Positions 27,837 to 38,625 of a DNA stretch of 64,000 nucleotides are shown one piece after another (the first letter of the stretch is position 1; the number at the start of each line of letters is the position of its first letter). The notes under the pieces were generated by a model. It made no database searches. It worked only from the letters and a program-made list of their open reading frames with translations, and was not told where the DNA came from. Source of the DNA: Rhodococcus sp. ARC_M6 (GTDB lineage Bacteria; Actinomycetota; Actinomycetes; Mycobacteriales; Mycobacteriaceae); assembly GCF_022810305.1 (NCBI RefSeq), contig NZ_JALGQH010000015.1, positions 1 to 64,000 on the forward strand, written 5' to 3'. The position numbers were made by a program, and so were the translations under genes.

Positions 27837-27874
27837 GCACTGCGAGTGGCAGAACTCATAGACACTCGCAGTGC
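27837..27874. terminator. 12-bp perfect inverted repeat after second NRPS gene
   Basis: GCACTGCGAGTG (27837–27848) and CACTCGCAGTGC (27863–27874) form a perfect 12-bp stem around a 14-nt loop, starting 7 bases after the NRPS stop codon. No T-run follows, so it may be a weak terminator, an attenuator, an mRNA-stabilising stem or a protein-binding site. Confidence 0.55.
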
Positions 27875-28041
27875 GGACTGTCGGCAATGCCCTGGCTGTA
27901 ACAATGACTGCGGGTTGCCGATGAGCTGTGGGGAGCCAGTACGGGCCTGCAAGTAAGTGGAAACAAGAATTACGTGAAGGTGAGTTGTCTGATGGCGCCA
28001 GTGGCCGACGTATCTGCAGATCGATCACTGGACGTGATCGC

Positions 28042-31000
28042 ATGAGCGCCGACGACGTGACCAGCGCAGTCGACGTGACACCAGGGAAGCCACGCGGAAG
28101 CCGCAAGCCCCGTCCCGTCCGTACGCGGCGGGTGCGAGTGCCGCTGCTACCTCAATTGCTGGCAGCTGCCGTCGACATCGATCCGGCTGCGGTCGCTCTC
28201 CGCTTCGACGGACGGTCCGTCACCTACACCGAGCTGGATGTGGCGTCGTCGCAGCTTGCTCGCCTGCTCATCACGCACGGGGTGGGCCCGGAGGATCGGG
28301 TGGCGATCTCCATCCCACGGTCGGTCGAGTCGGTATGCGCCGTCTGGGCCGTCGCAAAGGCAGGTGCTGCGTTTGTGCCCGTGGACCCGAATTATCCGGC
28401 TGATCGCGTCCTCCACATGATTTCCGATTCCGGCGCCTCGATCGGTCTGACAGTGGCGGCAGTCGCCGGCGGGTTGCCTTCGAGCTTGCCGTGGTGGGAA
28501 CTCGACAGCGCGGAGTATGTGGCTCTCGCATCTGATATTCCAGCTGAGCCCGTGTCGTACACCGAACGTGTCGGAACCTTGCGCCCAGAACACCCGGCGT
28601 ACGTGATCTACACCTCAGGCTCGACGGGACGACCCAAGGGCGTCATCGTCACGCACGGCGGTCTTGCGGACCTCTGCGCCGAGCAGGTTGAACGCTTCGG
28701 ACTGACGACGTCTTCTCGAACATTGCATTTTGCGTCACCGAGCTTCGACGCTTCCGTGCTGGAATTGCTCCTCGCTTTCGGGGGCTCTTCGACGATGGTG
28801 ATCGCTCGTCCCGATGTCTATGGCGGAGACGAACTGGCCGAACTCCTTGTAGGGGAACAGGTCACGCATGCATTCATGACTCCGGCCGCACTCGGATCGC
28901 TTTCGGCAGAAGACGGTTTCGAGAATCTCGAGGTCGTTGTTGTCGGCGGCGAAGCGTGTTCACCTGCATTGGTGACGCGTTGGGCGCCCGGACGCAAGTT
29001 CTTCAACGCATACGGCCCGACCGAAGCCACTGTCGCCGCCTCGATCGCCGAACTCACCGGCGAGGGCCCGGTCACTATCGGCGGCGCCGTCCGCGGTGTC
29101 GGACTGTATGTTCTCGACGCCCGGTTGCAGCCGGTCGCCACTGGCACTTCCGGTGAATTGTATGTGTCGGGAGCCCACCTGGCACGCGGGTACAACGGCT
29201 TGTCCGGCACTACCGCAGCAAGTTTTGTCGCGAACCCGTTCGGAACCGCCGGCGAACGCCTGTATCGCACCGGAGATACCGTGCGTTGGATTCGGACCGA
29301 CGGTGACGAGCGTGATCTCGAATACCTCGGACGAGGTGACTCGCAGGTCAAGATCCGTGGTTTCCGTATCGAACTCGGAGAAATCGACGCTGTGCTCTCG
29401 GCTGTGCCTGGCATCGATTTTGTCGCGACACTTATCAGGACTGGGCCGACGGGTGAGCCCGCGTTGGTGTCGTATGTGAAGGCCAAGGCGGGAGTCTCCC
29501 TCGAATCTGACGCGCTGGTTTCGAGTGCACGGGCAGCGCTGCCACGACATATGGTTCCGGCATCGATCGTGATGATCGCGGAGATTCCCCTGACCCCGGT
29601 CGGCAAGCTCGACGTCGACGCATTGCCGGCTCCGCAGTTCGAATCCCGTTCGTACCGAGCGCCATCCACGCCTGCGCAGATACTTGTCTCCGACTCGATC
29701 GCAGACCTGCTCGGGCTCGAGCAAGTCGGAGCCGACGACGATTTCTTCGAGTTGGGCGGCAACTCCCTGATCGCAGCCAAACTGGTAGGTCGACTCGGCG
29801 CAGCATTCGAGACGCGCGTGCAGGTGAAGACTCTGTTCGAGGCATCAACTGTCGAATCGCTGGCAGCACGGATCGAAGCCGAAACAGACTCGGTCGGACA
29901 TGTTGCGCTGCAACAGATGACGCGGCCGGAACGAGTGCCGCTTTCGTTGGCACAGAAACGTATGTGGTTCCTCAGTCAGTTCGACGCGGAATCGGCCGTT
30001 AACAATATTCCGATAGTTCTGAGGCTGACCGGCGAACTCGATGTTGATGCGCTGCGACTCGCTGTGAACGACGTCGTTGAGCGGCATGAGGTGCTCCGGA
30101 CCTTGTACCCGGCTTTCGGCGGTATCGGCTATCAGGAAGTCCTCGGAATCTCGACTGCCGACATCGACGTGGTACCCCAGGATCTCGATGAATCCATACT
30201 GCTCGCAACGTTGCTGCCGCTGGTGACAGCAGGATTCGATGTCGCGAAGGCCGTGCCGCTACGGGTTCGACTCTTCCGTACCAGTCCAACCGAATTCGTG
30301 CTGGCGATGGTGGTTCATCACATCTCCGCGGACGGTGTTTCGGTCGGACCGTTGGTACGCGACGTCGCGTTGGCGTATCTCGCCCGGGCGAGCGGTGAGG
30401 CGCCGGCGTGGTCTCCGCTTGCTGTTCAGTACGCGGACTTTGCGTTGTGGCAGCAGCAGGTTCTCGGTGACGATTCCGATCCGGATTCACTCATGTCGGA
30501 GCAATTGAGTTACTGGAGTGAGAATCTCGCGGGTTTGCCGGAGAAGATCGACGTGCCGTCGGATCGGCCGCGTCCGGCAGTGGCGTCGACACGCGGCGGT
30601 GTGCACCGGTTCGAGATCGACGGCGAACTGCATCGTTCGCTCGAGCAATTAGCGCTGGATCGCAATGTTTCGCTGTTCATGGTTGTGCATTCCGCGCTCG
30701 CAGTGTTGCTGGCGCGGCTGGCGTCGACGGATGACGTCGTGATCGGTTCGCCGATTTCCGGTCGTGGTGAGCCTGCGCTCGACGATCTGATCGGGATGTT
30801 CGTCAATACGTTGGTGTTGCGTACTTCGATAACTCCGGAAACGTCTTTCGCGGAGTTGCTCGAACAGGTTCGGGAGACTGATCTCAGCGCATTCGCGAAC
30901 GCGGACTTGCCTTTCGAGCGTTTGGTCGAGGTTCTGGACCCGGCACGGTCGCAAGCGCATCACCCGCTGTTTCAGGTGGCACTGTTTTTCCAGAACATGG

Positions 31001-33864
31001 TCGGTGAAGCTCTGGAGCTGCCCGGGTTGCGAGTCTCGGAGTTTGATGCCGGAATTGATATCGCGAAGTTCGATCTGCAGTTGACAGCATCGCCGATCGA
31101 GGACGAGGCCGGCGTTGGCACCGGTATCGCAATGTCCTGGTTGTATGCGACAGACCTTTTCGATGCCGAAACCGTGGTGGCGTTTGCCGATCGGTTGACT
31201 CGCATTCTCCGCGCGATGGTGGTCGATGCGGAATCTGCAATCGGTGATGTGCAACTGCTGTCCACCAATGACTTCCAGAGAATCGTTCGAGACTTCAACG
31301 ACACTGCTCAGGTGACGGTGGGTGGGTTGTTGTTGGATGGTTTCGATTCGGTGGTGGCGGTGTCTCCGGGGGCGCGGGCTGTGGTGTTCGGCGAGCAGGT
31401 GTTGTCGTATGCGGAGTTCGACGTCAAGGTGAACAGGCTTGCGCGGTATCTGATTGGGCTGGGGGTGGGTCCGGAGTCGTTGGTGGGGTTGGCGGTTCGT
31501 CGGTCGACGGATTTGTTGGTTGGGTTGTATGCGATTGTGCGTGCGGGTGGGGCGTGGGTGCCTTTGGATCCGGATGCGCCGTCCTCGCGTAATGAGTATG
31601 TGTTGGAGACGGCTGATCCGGTGTGTGTGGTGTCGACGGAGCGTGATGGTTTCGTGGCGTCGGGTCGTCGGGTTGTGTGTGTTGATGTTGTTGATGTGTC
31701 TGGTTTTTCGGGTGCGCGGGTGTTGGATGTGGATCGGTTGGGGCCGTTGCGTTCGGGGAATGCGGCGTATGTGATTTTCACGTCGGGGTCGACGGGTCGT
31801 CCGAAGGGTGTGGCGGTTTCGCATGGGGCGATTGTGAATCAGTTGGAGTGGATGCAGGCGGAATATGCTTTGTCGTCTGCGGATGTGTATTTGCAGAAGA
31901 CGGCGACGACGTTCGATGTGTCGTTGTGGGGGTTTTTCATGCCGTTGCGGGTGGGGGCGACGTTGGTGGTGGCTTCTCCGGATGGTCATCGGGATCCGGG
32001 GTATTTGGCGTCGGTGATTGATGAGCAGGGTGTGTCGGTGACGGATTTTGTTCCGACGATGTTGTCGACGTTTTCGTCGTTGGTGGATCCGGGGTTGTTG
32101 GGTTCGTTGCGTGATGTGTTGGTGATTGGTGAGGCGTTGCCGGTGGAGGCGGTGCGGGAGTTTTCGGCGGTGTCGTCGGCGCGGGTTCATAATTTGTATG
32201 GTCCGACGGAGGCGGCGGTGTCGTTTACGTTTGCGGATGTGACGGCTGCTGGGTCGGGGTCGGTGGTGTCGATTGGTGTGCCGGAGTGGAATTGCCGGGT
32301 GTTTGTGTTGGATTCGCGTTTGCGTCCGGTGCCGGTGGGTGTTGCGGGTGAGTTGTATTTGTCGGGTGTGCAGTTGGCTCGGGGGTATGTGGGTCGGCCG
32401 GATTTGAGTGCGGATCGGTTTGTGGCGTCTCCGTTTGGTGTGGGGGAGCGGATGTATCGGTCGGGTGACCTTGTGAGGTGGTCGTCTGATGGGGATCTGG
32501 AGTACATCGGTCGTACTGATTTTCAGGTGAAGTTTCGTGGTCAGCGGATTGAGTTGGGGGAGATCGAGGCTGCGTTGGTTGCGCATGGGTCGGTGTTGTC
32601 GGCTGCGGTGTTGGTGCGTGGCAGTGTGACGGGTGATCAGTTGGTGGGGTATGTGGTGCCGGCTGTGGGTGCGTCGGTTGATGTGTCGGTGTTGCGGGGG
32701 TTTGTGGGGGAGCGGGTTCCGGGTTATATGGTTCCGGCGGCTGTGGTGGTGTTGGATGCTTTTCCGTTGAATTCGTCGGGGAAGTTGGATCGTGGGTTGT
32801 TGCCGGAGCCGGTGTTTGAGGCTCGGGTGTTTCGGGCTCCGGTGTCGGTGGTGGAGTTGGTGGTGGCGTCGGCGTTTGTGGGTGTGTTGGGTGTTGATCG
32901 GGTGGGGTTGGATGATGATTTCTTTGAGTTGGGTGGTAATTCCCTCATCGCGATGAAGTTGGCATCCGAACTGACCGAGGCACTGGGTACCTCGGTGCCC
33001 GTGCGCATGCTCTTCGGTGCGTCGAGCGTCGAATCCCTTTCTGCACGAATAGAAGCTGTGCAGCAGGGAGATTCGAGCACACAGGATCACCAGGCAACCG
33101 ACGTGCTGTTGCCGATCCGCGAAATTGGATCTGCGGCGCCGACGTTCTTCATTCACCCGATGAGCGGCCTGGCGTGGAAGGGTTCGGGGCTTGTTCCCCA
33201 CCTCGACACCCAATCGCCGGTCTACGGATTGCAAGCTCCGGTCATGGTGGAACCGTGGCCTCTTCCTACATCGGTCGACGCCTTGGCTCAGCGTTACGTC
33301 CAGGAGATGCTGAGCGTGAACCCGAGTGGTCCGTTCCACATCGTCGGATTCTCGCTCGGCGGATTCATCGGGCACGCCTGCGCAGTTCTCTTGCGCTCGA
33401 AGGGCTTCGATGTGAAGCTGGCGATGATCGATCCTCGCGGCACTACCGAAGTCGGGGAAAACCAAGCCCGGAACAACGTCGCCGAACTGGCAGCAGGGTG
33501 GGGAGTCGATGTCGGAGACGCAATTGACCTCGGTGCGCGAGGCCGGGACGAGATCCTCGGACTCGGTCGATCACTCGATTCCCTGTCGTTTCTCACCGAC
33601 GATCAACTCGGATCTCTGTACGATTTTGCAACCTCTGCAGCCTCGATGATCGACGAGTACGAACCGAACGTGTTCGACGGTGACGCTGTACTTCTCAGCG
33701 CCACGGTCGGCGTCGGGTCGACACCAGAACTGGCCGCGACCTGGATGCCCTATGTCAGCGGAACCCTCACTGAGACAACAGTGCTGAGTTCGCATCACTC
33801 GATGATGGATCCCGATCAGCTCGAGCTGATCGGACCTCGGTTGGCGGCGTTCTTCAGGAGTTGA
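28042..33864 (+). CDS. Terminal nonribosomal peptide synthetase (A-T-C-A-T-TE)
   Basis: 1,940 residues from ATG 28042. The frame is open upstream to a GTG at 27928, but that extension has no A-domain similarity, so the ATG is preferred (start uncertain). Domains: A (about 28130–29640), T (Ser 29764), C (HHISADG at 30316), A (about 31300–32790, the duplicated copy), T (Ser 32941), thioesterase (about 33110–33860). The TE has GFSLGG with nucleophile codon 33352–33354, MIDPRG further on, and HHSMMDP near the C-terminus as the catalytic His region. A-domain codes read DALFVGAVA (unassigned; same FDASxLE class as the epimerised residue in the first protein) and DVWDLILVS (unassigned, identical to the earlier copy). 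This protein ends the assembly line and should release the peptide by hydrolysis or cyclisation; the sequence does not say which. It overlaps the convergent amidase gene by 11 bp. Confidence 0.94.
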   Translation: MSADDVTSAVDVTPGKPRGSRKPRPVRTRRVRVPLLPQLLAAAVDIDPAAVALRFDGRSVTYTELDVASSQLARLLITHGVGPEDRVAISIPRSVESVCAVWAVAKAGAAFVPVDPNYPADRVLHMISDSGASIGLTVAAVAGGLPSSLPWWELDSAEYVALASDIPAEPVSYTERVGTLRPEHPAYVIYTSGSTGRPKGVIVTHGGLADLCAEQVERFGLTTSSRTLHFASPSFDASVLELLLAFGGSSTMVIARPDVYGGDELAELLVGEQVTHAFMTPAALGSLSAEDGFENLEVVVVGGEACSPALVTRWAPGRKFFNAYGPTEATVAASIAELTGEGPVTIGGAVRGVGLYVLDARLQPVATGTSGELYVSGAHLARGYNGLSGTTAASFVANPFGTAGERLYRTGDTVRWIRTDGDERDLEYLGRGDSQVKIRGFRIELGEIDAVLSAVPGIDFVATLIRTGPTGEPALVSYVKAKAGVSLESDALVSSARAALPRHMVPASIVMIAEIPLTPVGKLDVDALPAPQFESRSYRAPSTPAQILVSDSIADLLGLEQVGADDDFFELGGNSLIAAKLVGRLGAAFETRVQVKTLFEASTVESLAARIEAETDSVGHVALQQMTRPERVPLSLAQKRMWFLSQFDAESAVNNIPIVLRLTGELDVDALRLAVNDVVERHEVLRTLYPAFGGIGYQEVLGISTADIDVVPQDLDESILLATLLPLVTAGFDVAKAVPLRVRLFRTSPTEFVLAMVVHHISADGVSVGPLVRDVALAYLARASGEAPAWSPLAVQYADFALWQQQVLGDDSDPDSLMSEQLSYWSENLAGLPEKIDVPSDRPRPAVASTRGGVHRFEIDGELHRSLEQLALDRNVSLFMVVHSALAVLLARLASTDDVVIGSPISGRGEPALDDLIGMFVNTLVLRTSITPETSFAELLEQVRETDLSAFANADLPFERLVEVLDPARSQAHHPLFQVALFFQNMVGEALELPGLRVSEFDAGIDIAKFDLQLTASPIEDEAGVGTGIAMSWLYATDLFDAETVVAFADRLTRILRAMVVDAESAIGDVQLLSTNDFQRIVRDFNDTAQVTVGGLLLDGFDSVVAVSPGARAVVFGEQVLSYAEFDVKVNRLARYLIGLGVGPESLVGLAVRRSTDLLVGLYAIVRAGGAWVPLDPDAPSSRNEYVLETADPVCVVSTERDGFVASGRRVVCVDVVDVSGFSGARVLDVDRLGPLRSGNAAYVIFTSGSTGRPKGVAVSHGAIVNQLEWMQAEYALSSADVYLQKTATTFDVSLWGFFMPLRVGATLVVASPDGHRDPGYLASVIDEQGVSVTDFVPTMLSTFSSLVDPGLLGSLRDVLVIGEALPVEAVREFSAVSSARVHNLYGPTEAAVSFTFADVTAAGSGSVVSIGVPEWNCRVFVLDSRLRPVPVGVAGELYLSGVQLARGYVGRPDLSADRFVASPFGVGERMYRSGDLVRWSSDGDLEYIGRTDFQVKFRGQRIELGEIEAALVAHGSVLSAAVLVRGSVTGDQLVGYVVPAVGASVDVSVLRGFVGERVPGYMVPAAVVVLDAFPLNSSGKLDRGLLPEPVFEARVFRAPVSVVELVVASAFVGVLGVDRVGLDDDFFELGGNSLIAMKLASELTEALGTSVPVRMLFGASSVESLSARIEAVQQGDSSTQDHQATDVLLPIREIGSAAPTFFIHPMSGLAWKGSGLVPHLDTQSPVYGLQAPVMVEPWPLPTSVDALAQRYVQEMLSVNPSGPFHIVGFSLGGFIGHACAVLLRSKGFDVKLAMIDPRGTTEVGENQARNNVAELAAGWGVDVGDAIDLGARGRDEILGLGRSLDSLSFLTDDQLGSLYDFATSAASMIDEYEPNVFDGDAVLLSATVGVGSTPELAATWMPYVSGTLTETTVLSSHHSMMDPDQLELIGPRLAAFFRS
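31297..32933 (+). repeat. Near-identical A-domain repeat, copy 2
   Basis: Second copy of the 7390–9026 block, offset by 23,907 bp (a multiple of 3), in the last module of the third NRPS protein. Flanking sequence diverges abruptly on both sides: ggaacgac against ttcaacgac upstream, and gggcggcaattcg against gggtggtaattcc downstream. Both copies must therefore activate the same amino acid. Confidence 0.97.
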
Positions 33865-35557
33865 TCGGGGCGTCGGAGGACGTCGGCACAAATCTGAACG
33901 AGAAGCCGACGTTCTTCGTGTTTGTCGGGTCAGGTCCGAGTCCGGGCTGCGTAACCACGGACGTCGGTATCTGCCTCGCGTTTCGTCTCAAGGGCGGAGC
34001 GTCCTGCCAAAAGGGCTGAGCAGCTTGCAGTTCCAACACAATCTGAATGAGGCCGGCTTCGTCCCACACTCGACCACCGAGTTGGACACCAAAGGGAAGC
34101 CCGGTCTCCTTCGACCTTCCGGCAGGCGTCGTGACAACCGGAGCGCCGGTGTAGTTGGCCCACGAGACATCGGCAGTGACGCTGTTGAACAGTGAGACAC
34201 CCGCGACCTCGGAGCGCTTACTGCCGTCCACCCGGGCGCCGGGTACAAGAATGGCGTCGAGATTGTGTTCGGATAGCATGCGGTTGTATTCGTGTTGGTA
34301 TCGAAGTCTGTTGTGCGCCAACATCATGTAGTCGGCGACCGGAACAGTCATCGATGCGATTGCCGCTCCGACGAAGAGTGCCCGCTCCGGCCTGTACAGT
34401 CCGATCCGGTCGGAGAACTGCTGGTGATAATTGCCGGCCTCGGCCATATCTCCGCTCAGTAGTCCCGCCGGATAGGTCGGCATCGTTACGTCGACAAGCG
34501 TGCCTCCGAGTGCGACAACAGTGTCCGTGAACTCGGCAAACAGGATCCCCAACGATCCCTGCAATTCGTCGATACTTGTGCGTGGGATGCCGAATCGACG
34601 GCCCGCCAGCGGTGACTTTCCGCGCTGAGCGGCCAATGGGTATCCCTGTGCCGGAACCGGCGGACCGACCGACGTGGTTGGATCGTTGGCGTCGACGCCT
34701 GCCATGTAACTGAGCAACAACGACGCATCGGCCGCACTCCGGGCCATTGGACCGGTATGGTCGCGGGTCCAGTTGAGGGGGATCGTTCCGTACGTGCTGC
34801 AACGTCCGAAAGTCGGTTTGACGGAGGTGATTCCCGTTGCGCTTGCCGGAAGGCGGAGTGACCCGCCGGTGTCGGTTCCTGTTGCAAGCGGACTGAAGCG
34901 GGCGGCCAGAACTGCAGCGCTGCCGCCCGACGACCCGCCCGGTGAGTACTCGGGATTCCACGGGTTACCGACTTGCGCCGTAGCCACACCGATGGCGAAT
35001 TCATCGCAGTGTGCGTGGCCCATCAGTACCATGCCGGCTTCACTCAGGCGCCGCCAGACAGTCGAGTCACCCGCGGCAATGTTCCCTTCGAGGACGCGAC
35101 TCGACGCAGTGACCGGCAATCCCGACACTGCGAACGTATCTTTCAGTGCGATCGGCAGCCCACAGACCAGTGGTGGCGCTTCGCCGGCGCTCGCACGCCC
35201 GGCGCTCGAGAGTCGTTGTGCTGCCTTCTCGGCGGCAGCGTACGCGACCTCCGGATAGATTCGGATCCAGGAGCCGATCCCGCCGTCGTACTCGTGACTG
35301 CGTGTCAGGCAGGCGTCGAGCAGCTCGCGCGGATGGAGTGTGCCGTTCTGGAGCAGGCTTGCGGCTTCGGTAGCGCTGAGCAGGGCAGGGTCCGTCGAAT
35401 CAATCGTGTCGGGAGCCGGCAATTGATTGTGGCGAGGCATCGAGCGGATCGGTGCGGCTGCTGCGGGTTGTACTCCAACACCTACTGCCGTGGCACTGGC
35501 TACTCCGAGTGCCGTTGCTGCGCCGAGGAAACCGCGTCGGGAAATGCCACTGTTCAC
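33854..35557 (-). CDS. Tat-exported amidase (amidase signature family)
   Basis: 567 residues, GTG start. The N-terminus has a twin-arginine signal (SRRGFLGAA at residues 6–14), a hydrophobic stretch and an AAAA cleavage region near residue 35, so it should be folded in the cytoplasm and exported. The Ser-cisSer-Lys triad is visible: Lys139 (LPIALKD), Ser210 (PGGSSGGS) and Ser233 ([10 protein letters not shown]). The family hydrolyses amide bonds; the substrate is not readable here. The gene converges on the NRPS and ends inside its last codons, so it may process the exported peptide or protect against it, but an unrelated catabolic role is equally possible. A strong hairpin separates it from the mycolyltransferase gene upstream, so it probably has its own promoter. 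Confidence 0.9.
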   Translation of the reverse strand: MNSGISRRGFLGAATALGVASATAVGVGVQPAAAAPIRSMPRHNQLPAPDTIDSTDPALLSATEAASLLQNGTLHPRELLDACLTRSHEYDGGIGSWIRIYPEVAYAAAEKAAQRLSSAGRASAGEAPPLVCGLPIALKDTFAVSGLPVTASSRVLEGNIAAGDSTVWRRLSEAGMVLMGHAHCDEFAIGVATAQVGNPWNPEYSPGGSSGGSAAVLAARFSPLATGTDTGGSLRLPASATGITSVKPTFGRCSTYGTIPLNWTRDHTGPMARSAADASLLLSYMAGVDANDPTTSVGPPVPAQGYPLAAQRGKSPLAGRRFGIPRTSIDELQGSLGILFAEFTDTVVALGGTLVDVTMPTYPAGLLSGDMAEAGNYHQQFSDRIGLYRPERALFVGAAIASMTVPVADYMMLAHNRLRYQHEYNRMLSEHNLDAILVPGARVDGSKRSEVAGVSLFNSVTADVSWANYTGAPVVTTPAGRSKETGLPFGVQLGGRVWDEAGLIQIVLELQAAQPFWQDAPPLRRNARQIPTSVVTQPGLGPDPTNTKNVGFSFRFVPTSSDAPINS

Positions 35558-35637
35558 AAAAAAGTGCCTTCGAATGTGTCGCCTGGGATGATTGGGATAA
35601 TTCGGATGTCAGGTTACTGGAACCGCATCTGACGACG

Positions 35638-35691
35638 AAGGCCACCTGCCCTCGACACTCCAGATCGGGAGTGTCGAAAGCCGGTGGCCTT
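35638..35691 (-). terminator. Hairpin terminator downstream of mycolyltransferase gene
   Basis: Two nested complementary arms: AAGGCCACC (35638–35646) with GGTGGCCTT (35683–35691), and TCGACACTCC (35652–35661) with GGAGTGTCGA (35668–35677). It begins 21 bp after the mycolyltransferase stop on the minus strand. There is no clear T-run, as is common in actinobacteria. Confidence 0.8.
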
Positions 35692-35711
35692 CGAGAAGAA
35701 TCAGAGTGCTG

Positions 35712-36764
35712 TCAGACGCCCAAAGAGTTGGCGATGAACGGCCAGGACTTGTGGAGATCGTCCTGCCAGTAGCCCCACGAGTGGGTGCCCGTCGGGCGGA
35801 AATCCACCACGGCCGGAATGTTCAGCTCGAACAGACGCTTGGCCATATTCGAGGTGCACAGGTTTGTTGCAGCTTCGATCACGCCGCCGACGATGATCTG
35901 GTTCTCGAGATTTGCACGACCATCGTTCATACGCGGATTCTGCATGGAGTCGTTCGGGAAGCCGGGGAGTCCGTTGCCGGTGCTCATGTAGATCGGCGTC
36001 CCGCGCAACTTCTCGGCGTTGAGCAGCGGATCATGCTCGCGCCAACCCGGACCGTCGAGGGGGCCCCACATGTTCGTGACGTCGTCGACGCCACCGATCC
36101 ACTCGGTGGTGATCCGGACGAACTGCTGGCCCATCGGATCGCTCGTCTGTGCACAGCCGCTGTAGGCAGCGACTGAGCTGTAGAGGCCGGGGTGTTCGAT
36201 CGCGAGATTCAGTACCGAGGTTCCGGACATCGAGATTGCCGACAGTGCCTGCTTACCGTTGCTTCCCAGTTCCTTGTTCAGAATCGGGGGCAGTTCCTCA
36301 CCGAGGAATGTCGACCACTTGTTTCGGCCGGCTTTTGGGTCGTCCTTTTCCCAGTCGGTGTAATAGGAAAGGCGTCCGCCGACCGGGGTCGCGACGTTGA
36401 CGTTCTTATCGCTGAAGAAGTCGACAACATCCGACTGACGTTGCCAGGTTGCCGAGTCTTCTCCGCCGCCTGCGCCGTTCAAAAGGTAGAGAATGGGGCG
36501 AGGCTCGGAATTATCGGCCGGAGTGATGACCTGGATGGGCACCACCTTGTCCATCGACGCGGCATAGACGTTGACGACGAGTTGCCGATCATTAATCTTC
36601 TGCACCGACTTGACGTACGAATCGCTCGTAGCCACGTCGGATGCGGAATCGCTCGTATTCGTCGGAGCTGCTTGCGCAATGCCGGCGGTGAACAGTGAGC
36701 AGGCGATTGCCAGTACTCCGACATGCGTGGCGCGACGCCAGGCTGGTCTCGTGTTTCGCGTCAA
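35712..36764 (-). CDS. Secreted antigen 85-type mycolyltransferase/esterase
   Basis: 350 residues. The start is TTG (36764–36762) with GAGAGG nine bases upstream; no in-frame ATG lies before the signal peptide. Residues 12–32 form a signal peptide (GVLAIACSLFTAGIAQA). The alpha/beta-hydrolase nucleophile elbow is SAISMSG (Ser178), and the catalytic His is in GTHSWGYW (His328), the block typical of antigen 85 and corynomycolyltransferases. Such enzymes move mycolic acid between trehalose monomycolate and cell-wall acceptors outside the membrane. Rhodococci carry many paralogs, so its place between an NRPS exporter and an amidase may be incidental. Alternatively it could acylate the exported peptide, which is speculation. 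A 146-bp gap separates it from the upstream permease gene. Confidence 0.88.
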   Translation of the reverse strand: MTRNTRPAWRRATHVGVLAIACSLFTAGIAQAAPTNTSDSASDVATSDSYVKSVQKINDRQLVVNVYAASMDKVVPIQVITPADNSEPRPILYLLNGAGGGEDSATWQRQSDVVDFFSDKNVNVATPVGGRLSYYTDWEKDDPKAGRNKWSTFLGEELPPILNKELGSNGKQALSAISMSGTSVLNLAIEHPGLYSSVAAYSGCAQTSDPMGQQFVRITTEWIGGVDDVTNMWGPLDGPGWREHDPLLNAEKLRGTPIYMSTGNGLPGFPNDSMQNPRMNDGRANLENQIIVGGVIEAATNLCTSNMAKRLFELNIPAVVDFRPTGTHSWGYWQDDLHKSWPFIANSLGV

Positions 36765-36910
36765 GACTTCTTACCTCTCGTTTGAAACTTTTCGGAAGAC
36801 GATTCAATGGCTCCGAATGGATAAGTCGATTCGATCGTCGTATTCGTTACTTCAGCGAGACGTTTTGCGGTCTAGCAGTGACGATTTCGATCGGTGTCCT
36901 TGGATTGGTT

Positions 36911-37762
36911 CTATCTCGAAGCGGCCCGCCGGTATCCCCGGATTGCTGGATAAAGGAAGACTGCAATCATTCCGAATGACCAGGCAAATGTCTTGAGTAC
37001 AGGCTCGAGGACTGGCCCGCCGAGAGACATTCCACGCATAGCTTCCACCGCCACGGACATGGGCTGTGCTGCAATGACGGGCTGTAACCAGACCGGATAT
37101 GCCATCGTCGGGACAAAACCGCTGTTGAAGAACATGAGCAGGGTGCATCCGATGGAGACGATCTCGACGAGCGGAAGATTCTCGGACACTGTGGCAAGAG
37201 CCGTCACCATCACGGCAAATCCGATTCCGAAAGCGATCGGCAGGAGAATCATGCCGATCGCAGCTACCGGACCTTGATTGAATCGGAACCCGACAAGACA
37301 TCCGACTCCGATGATGACGATGGTCGTGAGGAGAACCCGCACGGCTTCCGCAATCATTCGACCCACCAAGCCGGAGGCGCGATGGGCGGGAAGGGTCCAG
37401 AAACGACTGAGTAGCCCACTGGTCATTTCGCCTCGAAGACCGACGGCACTCGCAATGGACCCAAACATCGCTCCGACCAGAATGATCAACGGAACGGTGC
37501 CGTAAATACTGGGCTGTCCGGTTGCGGCGCTGATCGAGTTTCCGAGAACAACACGAAACATGATGAGTGTCAGAGCTGGGTACAGCAGTGCTTGGATCGC
37601 GGTGGATGGGTCACGCGCCCAATTGATCAGAAGGCGTTTCGCCTGGATCAGACTGTGCGTCCAGAGCGCCTGCGTGGAGCCTTCCGGAAGTGCCGCATCA
37701 GGTACGGGGAAATTCAGGGTGCGTCCGTTGGTCGGTTGCGCCGAATTGTCGACTGCCGTCAT
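36911..37762 (-). CDS. ABC-2 type transporter permease (DrrB/DrrC-like)
   Basis: 283 residues, start ATG 37762, overlapping the stop codon of the preceding permease by one base (TGATG), so translation is coupled. Hydrophobic segments begin near ALLYPALTLIMF, TVPLIILVGAMFG, VLLTTIVIIGVGCLVGF, AIGMILLPIAFGIGFAVMV and IVSIGCTLLMFF, with a last one near the C-terminus, giving the usual six membrane spans of the ABC-2 family. It contains RDPSTAIQALLYPALT, resembling daunorubicin-type exporter permeases. With the second permease and the ATPase it should form one exporter, whose likely cargo is the product of the neighbouring NRPS genes (inferred from position). The reading frame extends upstream to 37828 inside the other permease gene; that extension is rejected. 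Confidence 0.88.
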   Translation of the reverse strand: MTAVDNSAQPTNGRTLNFPVPDAALPEGSTQALWTHSLIQAKRLLINWARDPSTAIQALLYPALTLIMFRVVLGNSISAATGQPSIYGTVPLIILVGAMFGSIASAVGLRGEMTSGLLSRFWTLPAHRASGLVGRMIAEAVRVLLTTIVIIGVGCLVGFRFNQGPVAAIGMILLPIAFGIGFAVMVTALATVSENLPLVEIVSIGCTLLMFFNSGFVPTMAYPVWLQPVIAAQPMSVAVEAMRGMSLGGPVLEPVLKTFAWSFGMIAVFLYPAIRGYRRAASR

Positions 37763-38625
37763 CACGACCGCCTCGTGCTTGCCCAGTACGCGAGCGGAGC
37801 GCACACAGCGATCAATCCGAGCGACCACATGAGCACGGGGAACATGGTGTTCCAGGTGACGCCGCCTTGGGCGAGGTCACGCATCGCGAAGGAGAACTGC
37901 GACACCGGCTGATTACGTACGAAGGGACGGATCCACTCGGGGAAACCGGTTTCCGGCACGAAACCACAGGAGAGCATCCCGAGGATCAGCTGAGGAAGAG
38001 TCAATGCCTGACTCGTAGCTTGAGGGCTCTTGGACAGCGAACCGATGGCATCGGCGCCGAATGACAGACACGTGCTGAACACCAGTGCCAAAGTGCAGAA
38101 CAGAATTGCCTGATTGAGGCCTTCGGTGAATCGGAATCCGATTGCGTGCCCGTAGATGAGGGCAGCGGTCAGTGAGAATACTGATCGCACGAACCCACTA
38201 CTCATACGCGAGAGCAGGGGGACTGCTCCGTAGACGGGCATCGTCTGCATTCGGGAACTGAAACCTGTGATCCGCTCCCTGGCTGCCATCTGAGCAGCTG
38301 AAATCGAGGTGAAGGCCATAGCCTGCAACACGATGATCGGCATCAGGAACTGGGCATAGTCGATGCCTTGCAGTTGCATCACGAACTTCAACGGCAGGTA
38401 GAAGCCGACAGTGAAAATCAGTGGGGCAATCACAGCGATGACAAGTTCGTAGCGACGGATCATCGAGCGCAACGTGCGGCCCGTCAGTACCCACCACTGC
38501 ATAACTGCTGAGGGGTTAGGGCGTCTATGCCGCCCGACGCGTGTGGCGGCCGGAACCGAAATCTCCCGAAGAGCCACCTTTTGCAGGGACAAGTTCGTAG
38601 TCGGATATTTCGTCGTAGTGGTCAC
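37762..38625 (-). CDS. ABC-2 type transporter permease (DrrB/DrrC-like)
   Basis: 287 residues, ATG at 38625 overlapping the ATPase stop by four bases (ATGA). After a cytoplasmic N-terminus (about 45 residues) and the segment TLRSMIRRYELVIAVIAPLIFTV, six hydrophobic stretches follow, including FLMPIIVLQAMAFTSISA and AILFCTLALVFSTCLSFGADA. It carries the NPFVRNQPVSQ-like loop (here PFVRNQPVSQFS) characteristic of doxorubicin/daunorubicin-resistance permeases. It forms the membrane channel with its neighbour. Order ATPase–permease–permease with overlapping codons indicates a single transcript read leftward from the 39612–39954 intergenic region. Confidence 0.9.
   Translation of the reverse strand: MTTTTKYPTTNLSLQKVALREISVPAATRVGRHRRPNPSAVMQWWVLTGRTLRSMIRRYELVIAVIAPLIFTVGFYLPLKFVMQLQGIDYAQFLMPIIVLQAMAFTSISAAQMAARERITGFSSRMQTMPVYGAVPLLSRMSSGFVRSVFSLTAALIYGHAIGFRFTEGLNQAILFCTLALVFSTCLSFGADAIGSLSKSPQATSQALTLPQLILGMLSCGFVPETGFPEWIRPFVRNQPVSQFSFAMRDLAQGGVTWNTMFPVLMWSLGLIAVCAPLAYWASTRRS

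Noticed and set aside
27928-28041. GTG start for the third NRPS protein
   Set aside because: The 38 extra residues have no A-domain similarity and no good ribosome-binding site; the ATG at 28042 is preferred, without certainty.
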